Of a stretch of DNA of 50,737 nucleotides, positions 34,135 to 43,695 are shown one piece after another (within the stretch, counting starts at the first letter, position 1; each line of letters begins with the position of its first letter). The notes beneath the pieces were generated by a model. That model was not told where the DNA came from. It searched no databases and saw nothing but the letters and a program-made list of their open reading frames with translations. The position numbers and the translations under genes were made by a program. Source of the stretch: Gammaproteobacteria bacterium (GTDB lineage Bacteria > Pseudomonadota > Gammaproteobacteria > Eutrophobiales > Eutrophobiaceae); contig JAPPLI010000082.1 of NCBI GenBank assembly GCA_028819495.1, positions 1 to 50,737 on the forward strand, read 5' to 3'.

Positions 34135-36672
34135 TCAGAAACGATAGCGTGCAGTGACGCCGACACGTCGCTTTTCGGGCAGCGTAACGCCGATGGCCCG
34201 GTTGAACGGATTGAAGGTCAGGTTTCTCGCCGCCACGTAGCGGATCAACTGGGTGGGGGCATCATCTTCAAAGACGTTATCCACCCAGACTTCGATATCA
34301 AAATTACCGTTGCTTACGCCACCGCGCAGGTTGACGATTTCCCTGTTGCCGGTGTGGGCGAGGTTATATACCTGGGCATAGCGTTTCGAGTTGTAGTTGA
34401 AGTCCCCGCGCAGGAACCAGGACCAGTCCCCGTTCATGTTGCCGTGGAGGGTATTGGACAGGTTAAGCTGATGTTTGGATGACTGCGGCAACTGCGAACC
34501 GCTTATTATGACGTCACCGCTGGGAGAGTAACCGTTAATCAACGCGGCTTCGCGGAACGCCGAACCTGCGGCCGCGCCGGCGTCCACCGACTGGATAAAT
34601 TCATCAATCTCGCTGTCGGTCCAGGCATAAGCTATACGGGCGTCCCAGAAATCAGTCAGGCTCATGGCCAGGTCAAGCTCGATCCCGTTGATGGTGGCCT
34701 TGCCGACGTTTTCCAGGATGGAAAAGGTGCGCGGCTGGCCGTTGACGGTGGCGGCGCGGGTGGACGTGAGTTGCAGATCATCCCAGTCGATATGATAGAC
34801 GGCGGCATTGGCAATGACGCGATTGTCCATCCAGGCGGACTTTATCCCGAGCTCGAAGTTCCAGGCTGTCTCCTCATCAACTTCCAGGTCGGTCGCCGGC
34901 ACGCCTTGGTCGGTGTTAAGGGTGCCGGGTTTGTTGCCCTTGGCGATATTGGCATAGACCAGCAGCCGGTCCGTTGCCTGGTATTTTGCGAAAACCTTGG
35001 GCAGGAAGGCATTGAACGAACCTTCGGCGCTTTCGTCGGCCCCTGCCGGGGTAATTTCAAAGTCATCCTCGTTATACCTGAACTCGGCGCCCACGGTCAG
35101 TTTGTCCGTGAAATCAAACTCCAGCGAACCGAATACCGACCAGCTCTCTATTTCTTCCCGGCCATTGTCCCGGGGTGCTGCACCTTCATAAAACGCGCTG
35201 GTAGATATGGTGGCAGGTATGAACCTCGGGTTGAACGGAGAGAATACCGGGACACCCCTTGTCGAGACCGAAGTGGTGGTATCGAACGAGGTGATCTGGG
35301 TCTCCGCGAAGTCAGATTCGTAGTAGTAAAAACCTATCATGTGACGCATTCTGAGACCTGCGTCGTAGGACAGCCGGATTTCCTGGGAAAAATCATCGAA
35401 CTGGCTCCGTACGTCCGTGATAAATCCCACCCTCGAAACGACACTCGGGGGAGCGCCGAACGGCTGGACGAAGAATGGACTGCCAATGCCGACAACGGGA
35501 AAGCGGGTATCGCCACCCCCGAAGGTGCGGTCGGTGCGGGCTTCGGTGTCAACGTCGTTGTAACCGGTCACTGAAGTGAACGTGAAGGCGTCGGTGAGGT
35601 CAAAATCGAGTTTCACACCCAGCCGCAGACTTTCCCTTTCCACGCCTGAATCATCAAAAAAGCTGGTCTCCAGGTTGGTATCGTTACCCCCGCCGCTGGC
35701 TTCGAGAACGTCGTCGACGTCAACCCTGCCGCAGTAGTAGCCGCTGCCGTTGTAACCCGCGGAACCGACCAGTATGGCGCCTGCTTCAGGAGTGCCGGCG
35801 GGCGGCAGGGGCTGCGTCAGCGGACCGCCCCGGGTGACCTGGAAACAATTGTTGAAGCCGGACGGCTGCATGGCGATGGCGTAGTGATCATCATCAGTAT
35901 CTTCATAAATCATGTGGCCGGTCAGGCTGAACTGCTCCGTGGGGTTAAGGGACAGGACCGCGGCAACGCTGGTTGATTCCTCCCCACCTACTTCGTCGTC
36001 AATAGCCGGCGTACCCAGCGCGTTGCCCGGGTAGCTATTATCGTATTCACCATCACGCTCATAGTGGCTGGCGGTCACAGCAATGCCCATTGCATCGGAA
36101 ACCGGTCCGCCGGCGTGCAGGTCGACGCGTACCTGGTCTCTTTCTCCGTATTCGGCCTGGACCTCGCCCTGGAATTCGTCACCGGGTTTTTTCAGCACGT
36201 AATTCACTGCTCCGGCCAGGGTGGAACGGCCGTACAGGGCGCTCTGGGGGCCTTTTACCACTTCGACCCGTTCCAGCGCCGACAAGGGAACGGAAGCGTT
36301 GCCTGCCTCAATAATGATCCCCTCCAGGAACAGGCCGGCATTGGCGCGGCCCAGGATATTGGACTGGCCGCGAATGGAAGGACGGAAATCCTGCCGGCCG
36401 AACGCCTGGGCGAAGTCGAAGCCCGGGGTAAAGTCGGCAATGTCCTGCAGGGACGTAATTCCGCGCTCTTCCAATGCCGCCTCGGTAAATGCGCTGACCG
36501 TCAGGGGGATATCCTGCAGGTTTTCCTCGCGTTTCCTGGCGGTCACCAGGATCTCTTCAATCATGCCCTGTCCGGATACTGTCACTGGAAACAAGGAAGT
36601 CAGAGTAAAGGCGATGCTGAATAACAGCCCGCCCAGACGGACGCCAAATCGATGATAATAGTTTCTGAACAT
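34135..36672 (-). CDS. TonB-dependent outer-membrane receptor 2
   Basis: 845 residues from ATG 36672, preceded by GGGGGA. Signal peptide, then TonB-box-like MIEEILVTARKREEN and plug (DFTPGFDFAQAFGRQDFRPSIRGQ, VEVVKGPQSALYGRSTLAGAVNYVLKKP). The barrel is long and ends RRVGVTARYRF. The class resembles TonB receptors of catabolic loci. It lies 142 bases downstream of an eight-gene reverse-strand operon but has its own promoter-like region with a perfect 10-base inverted repeat, so it may be separately regulated. Confidence 0.93.
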   Translation of the reverse strand: MFRNYYHRFGVRLGGLLFSIAFTLTSLFPVTVSGQGMIEEILVTARKREENLQDIPLTVSAFTEAALEERGITSLQDIADFTPGFDFAQAFGRQDFRPSIRGQSNILGRANAGLFLEGIIIEAGNASVPLSALERVEVVKGPQSALYGRSTLAGAVNYVLKKPGDEFQGEVQAEYGERDQVRVDLHAGGPVSDAMGIAVTASHYERDGEYDNSYPGNALGTPAIDDEVGGEESTSVAAVLSLNPTEQFSLTGHMIYEDTDDDHYAIAMQPSGFNNCFQVTRGGPLTQPLPPAGTPEAGAILVGSAGYNGSGYYCGRVDVDDVLEASGGGNDTNLETSFFDDSGVERESLRLGVKLDFDLTDAFTFTSVTGYNDVDTEARTDRTFGGGDTRFPVVGIGSPFFVQPFGAPPSVVSRVGFITDVRSQFDDFSQEIRLSYDAGLRMRHMIGFYYYESDFAETQITSFDTTTSVSTRGVPVFSPFNPRFIPATISTSAFYEGAAPRDNGREEIESWSVFGSLEFDFTDKLTVGAEFRYNEDDFEITPAGADESAEGSFNAFLPKVFAKYQATDRLLVYANIAKGNKPGTLNTDQGVPATDLEVDEETAWNFELGIKSAWMDNRVIANAAVYHIDWDDLQLTSTRAATVNGQPRTFSILENVGKATINGIELDLAMSLTDFWDARIAYAWTDSEIDEFIQSVDAGAAAGSAFREAALINGYSPSGDVIISGSQLPQSSKHQLNLSNTLHGNMNGDWSWFLRGDFNYNSKRYAQVYNLAHTGNREIVNLRGGVSNGNFDIEVWVDNVFEDDAPTQLIRYVAARNLTFNPFNRAIGVTLPEKRRVGVTARYRF

Positions 36673-36696
36673 GAAGGTATCCCCCTTCCCAACCAT

Positions 36697-36724
36697 AATT
36701 TATGAGAATGCCCGCTCATAAATT
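36697..36724. promoter_or_regulatory. operator-like inverted repeat upstream of TonB receptor 2
   Basis: AATTTATGAG (36697-36706) and CTCATAAATT (36715-36724) form perfect 10-base arms around 8 bases. It lies 25 bases upstream of the receptor ATG, just downstream of a putative promoter, the position expected for a repressor site. The spacing resembles TetR/GntR-type operators. No regulator gene is present in the window. Confidence 0.5.
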
Positions 36725-36727
36725 CAT

Positions 36728-36756
36728 TATGTAAGAATGATATAACTTTATGTCAT
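36728..36756 (-). promoter_or_regulatory. putative promoter of TonB receptor 2
   Basis: The reverse strand has ATGACA (36751-36756), a 17-base spacer and TACATA (36728-36733). The start point would fall within or beside the inverted repeat at 36697-36724. Confidence 0.4.
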
Positions 36757-36814
36757 TTAAGACGATACTTCGGTCAGAGTCAACATTATTTTGCAGCTTA
36801 CACCCGATGAGGAG

Positions 36815-38236
36815 TCAGGACAGACGATTGATGACTTCCTGCGCGCCCCGGACACCGGATTTGACGGCCGCTTCCATCCCGGATGCGGAAGGTTCGGTGT
36901 GGGCGCCGATGAAATGCAATAATCCCTCCGGGCGGCTGACGTCTCGGCTGAATTGACCGACCCCGCCCGCCAGGTAATGGGAAAACGCGCCGTTGGCGAA
37001 GGGGTTTTTCCCCCAGGACATGACCCGTTCCACCTCGAGTTTCGATTTCGCTACCGGTCTTGCCTGTTCCAGCAGTGACACGATATGTTCTCCGAGTTCG
37101 TGCTCCGGTATGCCGTCAACCCGTTGAGCCGCGGGGCCCTGGATCCAGGCGCGTAATCGTATCACCTCGCCCTGTTCATCGGTCTGTGTGAAGATCCTGC
37201 CCAGGTCGGTATCAGTCCACATGTTCGGACTTAGGCCGTCGGCCAGCCAGAACGGGCTTTTGGGTTTTATGAAGACATGGGTCACAGGCGTATATCCCAT
37301 GTGTCTTATCGCCTGTTGTTTCAGAGGGGACAAAGGCGCCTGAATGTCCAGCCGCCGCAACACGCTGAACGGCAACGCAACCAGGCACAGCCGGCAGGTG
37401 TAGCTGTCGGCATCGGCAGTAAACAGCTTAATCCCCGTATCTGCCGCGTTGATGGCCGTGACCTGCTTTCCCGTCACTACCGCGGTGTTGATCGAGGCAT
37501 ACATGGCGTCCGGCAGCCGCTGCGTGCCTCCGTTGATGTCTTGCGGCGCTCCGGCAGCCTGCAGTACCGCAAGTTTGCGCAACAGGTCCAGGGCCGACAG
37601 CGTCCCGACACTCTCCCCGTTCAGGTTGGCATCGACCAGCCTGATGGCTTCGTCATCCGCCCCCATCTGTTTCAGGTATGCCTGCAACGGGATATCCATG
37701 GCGCTGAATTCAGGTTTCCACCAATCCAGCGGGCCTGACAGGAAGCTGCCGTTGCGCAGCAGCTTGGGCAACAACCCGTACGGCGGGGTATCTTTCAGGG
37801 CCTCCGGCAACAGGTTGCCGGGGCTTCCGGTCCATTTTTCGAGGGAACTGAGGTGGCCGTTGACCAGCAGGGTCATTCCGGGCGCGCCGGGCCTGATATT
37901 CGTCGTCGTTATGTTCAACTCCGTAAGCGCCTGGTTAAGCGCCCGGTAATTCGTGCCGACCTGGGTGCCGCCGGCTTCGGGCCGGCCGGGCAGGTCGTCG
38001 AATGTAAAAACCCGGCCGCCGACGCGCTCCGACCCTTCCAGCAGCAGGAAATCCACACCATGCTGATATAATTTACGCCCCGCCTGCAATCCGGCAAGAC
38101 CGGCGCCGACAACGATGACGTCGTAGTGTTTACGGGCCGCGAATACCGGTCGATATAAGACAGACAATGCGGCGGCGCTGCCCGCCTGCAGGAAATTTCG
38201 GCGTGTGAGGACTGTTGAAGCCTGTCGGGGTTGCAT
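36815..38236 (-). CDS. Tat-exported flavin amine oxidase-like protein
   Basis: 473 residues. The twin-arginine signal LTRRNFLQAGSAAALSVL is followed by the FAD motif VIVVGAGLAGLQAGRKLYQHG with LLLEGSERVGGRVFT, the GG-doublet signature of the monoamine-oxidase family. It ends with LLHFIGAHTEPSASGMEAAVKSGVRGA, where the flavin-binding tail often has E-x-x-GY-x-EGA. It is a probable periplasmic oxidase of an amine or an unsaturated ring compound. It is the last gene of the tight reverse-strand operon, six bases after the GPH transporter. Confidence 0.88.
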   Translation of the reverse strand: MQPRQASTVLTRRNFLQAGSAAALSVLYRPVFAARKHYDVIVVGAGLAGLQAGRKLYQHGVDFLLLEGSERVGGRVFTFDDLPGRPEAGGTQVGTNYRALNQALTELNITTTNIRPGAPGMTLLVNGHLSSLEKWTGSPGNLLPEALKDTPPYGLLPKLLRNGSFLSGPLDWWKPEFSAMDIPLQAYLKQMGADDEAIRLVDANLNGESVGTLSALDLLRKLAVLQAAGAPQDINGGTQRLPDAMYASINTAVVTGKQVTAINAADTGIKLFTADADSYTCRLCLVALPFSVLRRLDIQAPLSPLKQQAIRHMGYTPVTHVFIKPKSPFWLADGLSPNMWTDTDLGRIFTQTDEQGEVIRLRAWIQGPAAQRVDGIPEHELGEHIVSLLEQARPVAKSKLEVERVMSWGKNPFANGAFSHYLAGGVGQFSRDVSRPEGLLHFIGAHTEPSASGMEAAVKSGVRGAQEVINRLS

Positions 38237-38242
38237 ATTGAT

Positions 38243-39622
38243 TTACCTTTGTACGGAAAGTCTTGAACGGGCCATTTCCCTGATTCTGAGTTCATCCAGG
38301 TCGTAAAAGTATAAAAATAGACAACTCAGCAATACCATGACGGCAGGCAGGACGCCCATGCAAAGGTAAATGGCGACAATTGCGCTGTCAGGCTGCTGTG
38401 CATAGCCGGTTGTGGAAGACTGGTAACCCATGTAGCCCAGGACGAACGCAGCAAGCGCACCCCCGGTAGCGAAAGCGAGTTTTTCGGCAGTGGTATAGAT
38501 GCCGGCGAAGACGCCTTCCCGGTTCAAGCCAGAGCGTGCGTGATCGTAACCGATGGTATCAGGCAGCATGGCTTGGCCCATCATGAGCATGGCGCCGCCG
38601 CTCAGGCCCAGTAGTGCGCCGCGCAACAGCAACATGGAAGTCGTTTCTTCCGGGCCGGAAAACAGCCAGGTCAGCATGATAGCGGCATAGAACAGGGAAG
38701 AGTAAATAAAGACCAGGCGCTTGTCATAACGGCGCCCGGCGAAAAGGCACAGCGGTGGAGCAAGCAGCAGGCAGATGCTTGCGATTAGCCCATAAATACC
38801 CAGGAAAGCATAACCCCTGCCGAGCACGTGGACGATAAAATATACCAGTGCAGCCTGGTTGATCGCGAGACCGGCGAGTTGGGTGAACTTTACGCCAATC
38901 AGCAGCAGAAACGGTCTGTTGGTAGCGATCAGCTTCATGCGATGCGCAAACCCGAGGCTTGCGTCTGCTCGCGGGCTGGTCTGTTTGGCCGAACGGGTCA
39001 TGATGAAACAGGCTACTGCGGTGGCAAGAATTGCCAGGGCATAGATCGTCGCCATGGACTCGTGCCCCTGTTTCCCACCGCCCATACTGCCGATCAATAA
39101 GGGCGCGAGCGACAGACCGGCGATAGTTCCGAAACCTATGGCGTAGACACGGAAGGAAACCAGATGGGAGCGGGCATGGTAGTCGGAAGTCATTTCCGCG
39201 GGCATGGCCATGTAAGGCACGTTAAAAATGGTGTAGCCCGTGGAATAAAGCAGCATCAGGAGCGCCAGCAGTAACACGGCATGATTATTCGCTACCGTAT
39301 CCGGGGCATGAAACAGGCCGTAAAAGGCAATGGCGGATACCAGGCCACCGATGAGAAGATAAGGCCGGCGCCGGCCCCAGCGGCTGCGGGTGTGGTCGGA
39401 GATGACGCCCATAACGGGGTCGGTCACCGCATCGTAGATCTTGGCGCCCAGGTAAATGTATCCCCAGGTGATGGCTGCTACGCCCAGGTAGTCGGTGGCA
39501 AACCGCTGCATCAGAACGTTGAGGGTATTGAACATGATGGAAATGCCCAGCGTGCCGATGCCCCAGCCGACACAGAGGGACAGGGGCAAACGGCTCGCAC
39601 TTCTGTCACCTGTGTTAACCAT
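38243..39622 (-). CDS. MFS transporter of the GPH (MelB-like) family
   Basis: 459 residues and 12 membrane segments. The GPH features are WGYIYLGAKIYDAVTDPVMGVISDHTRSRWGRRRPYLLIGG near the start (the conserved Asp residues of cation binding), GYTIFNVPYMAMPAEMT, and a late LPDTIGYDHARSGLNREGVFAGI. These carriers import glycosides, uronides or other solutes with Na or H. It follows the methyltransferase gene with an 11-base gap. Confidence 0.9.
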   Translation of the reverse strand: MVNTGDRSASRLPLSLCVGWGIGTLGISIMFNTLNVLMQRFATDYLGVAAITWGYIYLGAKIYDAVTDPVMGVISDHTRSRWGRRRPYLLIGGLVSAIAFYGLFHAPDTVANNHAVLLLALLMLLYSTGYTIFNVPYMAMPAEMTSDYHARSHLVSFRVYAIGFGTIAGLSLAPLLIGSMGGGKQGHESMATIYALAILATAVACFIMTRSAKQTSPRADASLGFAHRMKLIATNRPFLLLIGVKFTQLAGLAINQAALVYFIVHVLGRGYAFLGIYGLIASICLLLAPPLCLFAGRRYDKRLVFIYSSLFYAAIMLTWLFSGPEETTSMLLLRGALLGLSGGAMLMMGQAMLPDTIGYDHARSGLNREGVFAGIYTTAEKLAFATGGALAAFVLGYMGYQSSTTGYAQQPDSAIVAIYLCMGVLPAVMVLLSCLFLYFYDLDELRIREMARSRLSVQR

Positions 39623-39633
39623 GGGAGGGTTGC

Positions 39634-40734
39634 TTACGCAGGTTTAATACCGGTGACGGCATACCAACTGAAACTGCTATCGGACTGTTTCAGGCTCTCC
39701 GCCCGGATGTCTTCCCGTGCGAACCCGGCCCGCAGCATCATCTCCTCGCAATCGCAACGGGCGTATTCCAGCCAGTGTGGTTCGGCATTAAACCACTGGT
39801 CATAGGAGTACTCCGCCTGCAGAAACTCATCCAGCCGGTTAAACCTGAGAGGGATGTCCTGGTGGATGCAGATACCTCCGGGTCTAAGTAGCCGCCGGCC
39901 CTCCGCAAACATTTTCTGCCTGGTTTCATCACTCATCTCGTGCATGGTATTGTGCGAGACGATGAGGTCGAAACTGGCGTCGGGGAATGCCATATCAACG
40001 GCATTCATCTGGTGGAAATGAACGGCAGCACCCATGGCCTCCGCCTTGGCATGGGCGTACCTCAGCATGGCTGCAGAAACATCGACCGCATGGATTTCTG
40101 TATGGGGGAAGGCCTCGGCGTAAGGCACTGAAGACGCGCCGGCGGAACAGCCGATATCCAGGATCCTGTCAGGTTCGAAACCCGGGTAACGGGCGTCGAT
40201 GTAGCGCATGATTACGTTTGCCTTGCTTTCCCGTGTCCCTATATTCTGGCCTTGGGAATATAACGCGCCACCCGCCTCGTACAACGCTCCGGCAAGAACG
40301 TCCCGGCCGCTCTCATTGCGCAGGTAGCCGCCTGGTTGCAGGTGAACATCCACACGGCTTAACGATTCCGGAATTTCGACATCCGGGTTTAAAATAAGGG
40401 TCCCCGCCTTGTCTTTTCGGGAAGCATAGTATTGAAATTTATCAGACAGGGTTTCTGCATTCCGTTCGATGGGTGAACTGACGCATTGCCACATCATTTC
40501 CTGGGCTATGCGTCTGATTGAGCAGATTGCCCGGTATTTTTCGTTTTGGTACAGGCCGTCACTGATTTCTCCGGCCGTTTCGTTTTCCCTGGTCTTGATT
40601 TCGTTCTCGTAGAGCGCCCTGATCTGCGGCCGTAACAATTGCAGGTGCAGCTTCAGGGCAAGCACAAACCCTCGTCGCGCCGCGTCATCCGCATCCGGTA
40701 CAGTCAGTAACTCATGAGCGGGATTTCTTGCCAT
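39634..40734 (-). CDS. class I SAM-dependent methyltransferase with N-terminal extension
   Basis: 366 residues. An N-terminal region of about 170 residues of unknown fold is followed by a Methyltransf_11/25 domain: ILDIGCSAGASSVPYAEAFP (motif I), IHAVDVSAAMLRYA, FDLIVSHNTMHEM and RRLLRPGGICIHQD. It probably methylates a small molecule or its metabolite. It sits between an exported VOC protein and the GPH carrier in the same operon. The substrate is unknown. Confidence 0.87.
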   Translation of the reverse strand: MARNPAHELLTVPDADDAARRGFVLALKLHLQLLRPQIRALYENEIKTRENETAGEISDGLYQNEKYRAICSIRRIAQEMMWQCVSSPIERNAETLSDKFQYYASRKDKAGTLILNPDVEIPESLSRVDVHLQPGGYLRNESGRDVLAGALYEAGGALYSQGQNIGTRESKANVIMRYIDARYPGFEPDRILDIGCSAGASSVPYAEAFPHTEIHAVDVSAAMLRYAHAKAEAMGAAVHFHQMNAVDMAFPDASFDLIVSHNTMHEMSDETRQKMFAEGRRLLRPGGICIHQDIPLRFNRLDEFLQAEYSYDQWFNAEPHWLEYARCDCEEMMLRAGFAREDIRAESLKQSDSSFSWYAVTGIKPA

Positions 40735-40750
40735 CGCGAAACACGCGCAG

Positions 40751-41893
40751 TTAATTGTTGACTCTCAGCAGTTCAAACTTTGTTGTCGGTTTGTTCCGCA
40801 CGATCGGTTGATCCAGGATTTGCCAGGTCACGCCGTCCGGTCCGGTGAACATAAAGGATTGTTCGGAGAACTCATTTTCCAGTATAGCGGATGGTTGCAG
40901 GCCGTGTTCGGTTGCCAGTTCATGGACGAACTCAAGTTCAGGTGTATACAAGCTGTGCAAGGTAATACCGAGTTCTCCTACACGCTGGCGCCGGCTGCGA
41001 TCGCGTACGTGTTCCGGGTCCATCGCGGAAAAAAACTTCAATTTGCCACAGGCATTATTCGGTGAAACAAAACCCCGGTACCAGTGGCTTTCTCCCGGTT
41101 CCATGAGGAATACCCTGCCGGGACCTTTTTGCCAGTCGCCGTCAATCACGGGATCATTTTCCGCGCGCAAACCGAGCACGGACATATAATATCCGGTCAC
41201 CTCCGCCAGGTCTCCTTTAACGATAAAGTCATGATGGGTGAACTCACTGGTCTGCAGCGGCGCAGCCTCATTGATGGTGCCGTAGCCGGGGATGGTGTAA
41301 CCGTATCGCTGAAAGAACACGTGGTTGAAGACCTGGCCATACACGGCATTTTCCCTCACGCCGACACGCCGGTCCTTTATCGATATATTACCGGTATCCA
41401 GGCCGTATAAATCATCAAAAACCGGTTCCGTGGGCAGCCAGGGTTGTCCGGCTTTTTCACGCAGGTCCTGAAATGTGTCGTACAGGCGAAAGATATCGCG
41501 GGTACGCATCACTGCCATGCGCTGTCCCACGGTCTCCGGCGGCGCATAACCCACTCCCGGACCCAGGGGTTGCTCCCACTCCAGTATGCGCAACAGGCCG
41601 TGACTGTCCACAACGCCGTTCTGCATACGGATTGAATGCAGACCGGAACGCACCCCGTAAATTTTTTCCGCAGCCTGCGCATCAATCGAGGCATCCTTAG
41701 TCACGCTGAAACCGAACTCGGTAAAGTACTCGACCAGTTGCCGTGCGTCATCCGTACCCACCATGGCTTCGTACACGCCGCTGATCCCGGTCTCAGGCAG
41801 CTCTCTTTCAATGTCGAGAGCCCAGGCTTGCCATATTGCCGACAACATGCCGAACAATACCGTAATACCAGCCTTCCTCACAATCACCCACAT
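40751..41893 (-). CDS. exported tandem VOC (glyoxalase-fold) protein
   Basis: 380 residues from ATG 41893, which gives a clean signal peptide (MWVIVRKAGITVLFGMLSAIWQAWA). Two VOC halves are visible. The first begins ISGVYEAMVGTDDARQLVEYFTEFGFSV and the second TSEFTHHDFIVKGDLAEVTGYYMSVLGLRA. It ends with ITLHSLYTPELEFVHELATEHGL and FTGPDGVTWQIL. VOC folds serve as ring-cleaving dioxygenases, isomerases or binding proteins. A periplasmic VOC protein is unusual. It lies 16 bases upstream of the methyltransferase. Confidence 0.75.
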   Translation of the reverse strand: MWVIVRKAGITVLFGMLSAIWQAWALDIERELPETGISGVYEAMVGTDDARQLVEYFTEFGFSVTKDASIDAQAAEKIYGVRSGLHSIRMQNGVVDSHGLLRILEWEQPLGPGVGYAPPETVGQRMAVMRTRDIFRLYDTFQDLREKAGQPWLPTEPVFDDLYGLDTGNISIKDRRVGVRENAVYGQVFNHVFFQRYGYTIPGYGTINEAAPLQTSEFTHHDFIVKGDLAEVTGYYMSVLGLRAENDPVIDGDWQKGPGRVFLMEPGESHWYRGFVSPNNACGKLKFFSAMDPEHVRDRSRRQRVGELGITLHSLYTPELEFVHELATEHGLQPSAILENEFSEQSFMFTGPDGVTWQILDQPIVRNKPTTKFELLRVNN

Positions 41894-41927
41894 ATACGTG
41901 TCATCCCGGTACTGCAGTTGCAACCGC

Positions 41928-43274
41928 TCAATCGCCGTCGCGCAGCATGTCGGCGCAGGCGCGGGAATAGAGCCGCAATGTGACGGGAACCAGGAGCAGC
42001 ACTGGCAGGCCGTATACGAACGGCAGCAGTGCCATGGAATATTTCAGGCCCAGTTCACCGAACACCTGATCGTTGAGGATCCCTATGGTGGTCGGCCCCA
42101 GAAGTAATCCGGTCAGGCTGATGGCCATGTAATAGAATGCGACGACCTGGGCGCGGATCTCGCCCGGTGTCATGTTCAGCAGAGCGGTCACGCCGGTCGC
42201 GGTAATCATGGCGAGTCCCACCGCGTTGACACCGAACATCAGCATGGCCGTATTCCCGGTCGGCATCAGCGGTGCGATAATCCCGGTGATCACCATGATG
42301 AACGCGCCGATGACAGCAATGCGCAAGGCGGCGTCGGTTACCCCCCGGGCATACCAGCGGTCGCACAGCCAGCCGGCCAGGTTCACTGTCGCCGGCCCCA
42401 CGGCCAGTAACACGATGCCGTTAACCAGGGCGAACTTTGACGCTTCCCAGCCCCAGGTGCGCATGAACAGCGCGGCGAGCCAGCCCTGGCTGTAAGCAAC
42501 GGTGGTCATCAGGCAGAAGATGGTCAGGAAGCTGGCGAAGGCTTTCCACCGCTGCAGGATAAATTTCAGGGTGTCGATCAACGAGGCGTTGCCCAGTCCG
42601 CCGGTCATGCCCACTTCCTGGCGCCGCGGTTCGCGCAGCGCGAAAAACATCAACGCCAGGATAAACCCCGGCATGCCGACGGCGATGAAGGCAAACTGCC
42701 AGGGAGCAACGGTTCCGACCCATGGTAGACTGGTTTCGGGCGAGGATTTGGCCCAGACCAGCACCGTGGCGCTGAACAATGACGCGATGGCCGCGCCAAT
42801 AGAAATGGCCATGCTGTAGAAAGCGATAGGCTTGGCCCGGCGCTCCCTGGGAAAGCTGTCCGAGATCATGGAGACGGCGCAGGGGCTGAGGGCCGCTTCG
42901 CCGATGCCCACACTCATGCGGGCGATGAACATCTGGAAGAAATTCTTCACCAGACCGGAGGCGACGGTAGCGGCAGACCAGACCGTAATGCCGACGGCTA
43001 CAATCCAGCCGCGTCTGTAGCGGTCCGCCATCCAGCCCAGGGGCAGTCCCATGGTGGCGTAGAAGATGGCAAAAGCGGGGCCCAGCAACAGGCCGAGTTG
43101 CGTGTCCGTGAAACCCAGGTCCGCTTTTATCGGTTCCACCAGCAGGCCGAGCATGAACCGATCTATGAAGGAACAGACGTAGGCGACGGTCAGCAGCATC
43201 ACCATGTACCACGCATAACGGGCGCCGGGATAGCCGGTATTGGCGGCTTGTCCTGATGGTGAGGAATTATTCAT
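41928..43274 (-). CDS. MFS transporter, spinster-like
   Basis: 448 residues and 12 membrane segments with MVMLLTVAYVCSFIDRFMLGLLVEPIKADLGFTDTQLGLL at the start and LGWMADRYRRGWIVAVGITVWS. This is the typical opening of the spinster/hexuronate-like MFS proteins found beside TonB receptors in catabolic clusters. Its start overlaps the preceding small gene by eight bases, so the two are translated together. Confidence 0.9.
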   Translation of the reverse strand: MNNSSPSGQAANTGYPGARYAWYMVMLLTVAYVCSFIDRFMLGLLVEPIKADLGFTDTQLGLLLGPAFAIFYATMGLPLGWMADRYRRGWIVAVGITVWSAATVASGLVKNFFQMFIARMSVGIGEAALSPCAVSMISDSFPRERRAKPIAFYSMAISIGAAIASLFSATVLVWAKSSPETSLPWVGTVAPWQFAFIAVGMPGFILALMFFALREPRRQEVGMTGGLGNASLIDTLKFILQRWKAFASFLTIFCLMTTVAYSQGWLAALFMRTWGWEASKFALVNGIVLLAVGPATVNLAGWLCDRWYARGVTDAALRIAVIGAFIMVITGIIAPLMPTGNTAMLMFGVNAVGLAMITATGVTALLNMTPGEIRAQVVAFYYMAISLTGLLLGPTTIGILNDQVFGELGLKYSMALLPFVYGLPVLLLVPVTLRLYSRACADMLRDGD

Positions 43275-43695
43275 CGATACGCGTCAGTCCGGCCTGGAAC
43301 CAGCGCACGTTCAGACCCACTCGATGGGACTCCGGGTCGGCCCAGGAATAAAAGAGGGTGTAGCCGGTCCGGTCATCGATTACGCCTACTTTCAGCACCG
43401 GTACCTGGGTTTCCTGGTAGGTCACGGATTCCAGGGACAGGGTATAGCCGGTCTTATTGCCGGATTCGTCCAGCAAGGGTATTTTCTGCCCCTGGTTATG
43501 CATTCGTTCTATCCTTGCGAATATCCACTCCGACAGGTCCGCATCAGGTTCGACCATGTGTTTTTTCACGGCCATCCAGCCTTTGTACCAGGTTGCTTTC
43601 TCAAGCTCGGACGGTGTGCCGCATAAAGGCGCAAAAAACAGGGCCGGCGCCAGGACAAACGATAAAAAATCGGATCTGGTCACCGGCTCAGCCAC
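43267..43695 (-). CDS. small protein of unknown family, possibly exported
   Basis: 142 residues if begun at GTG 43695, 138 at GTG 43683, where GTGA overlaps the stop of the VOC gene. The N-terminus is hydrophobic (DFLSFVLAPALFFAPLCG), suggesting a signal peptide or lipobox Cys. The rest contains WIFARIERMHNQGQKIPLLDESGNKTGYTLSLESVTYQETQVPVLKVG in pieces typical of a small beta-rich domain. I do not recognise the family. Overlaps on both sides show it is a true operon member. Confidence 0.65.
   Translation of the reverse strand: MAEPVTRSDFLSFVLAPALFFAPLCGTPSELEKATWYKGWMAVKKHMVEPDADLSEWIFARIERMHNQGQKIPLLDESGNKTGYTLSLESVTYQETQVPVLKVGVIDDRTGYTLFYSWADPESHRVGLNVRWFQAGLTRIDE

Noticed and set aside
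36770-36783. GGTCAGAGTCAACA as a further repeat copy
   Set aside because: Only a short half-match with no complementary arm nearby.
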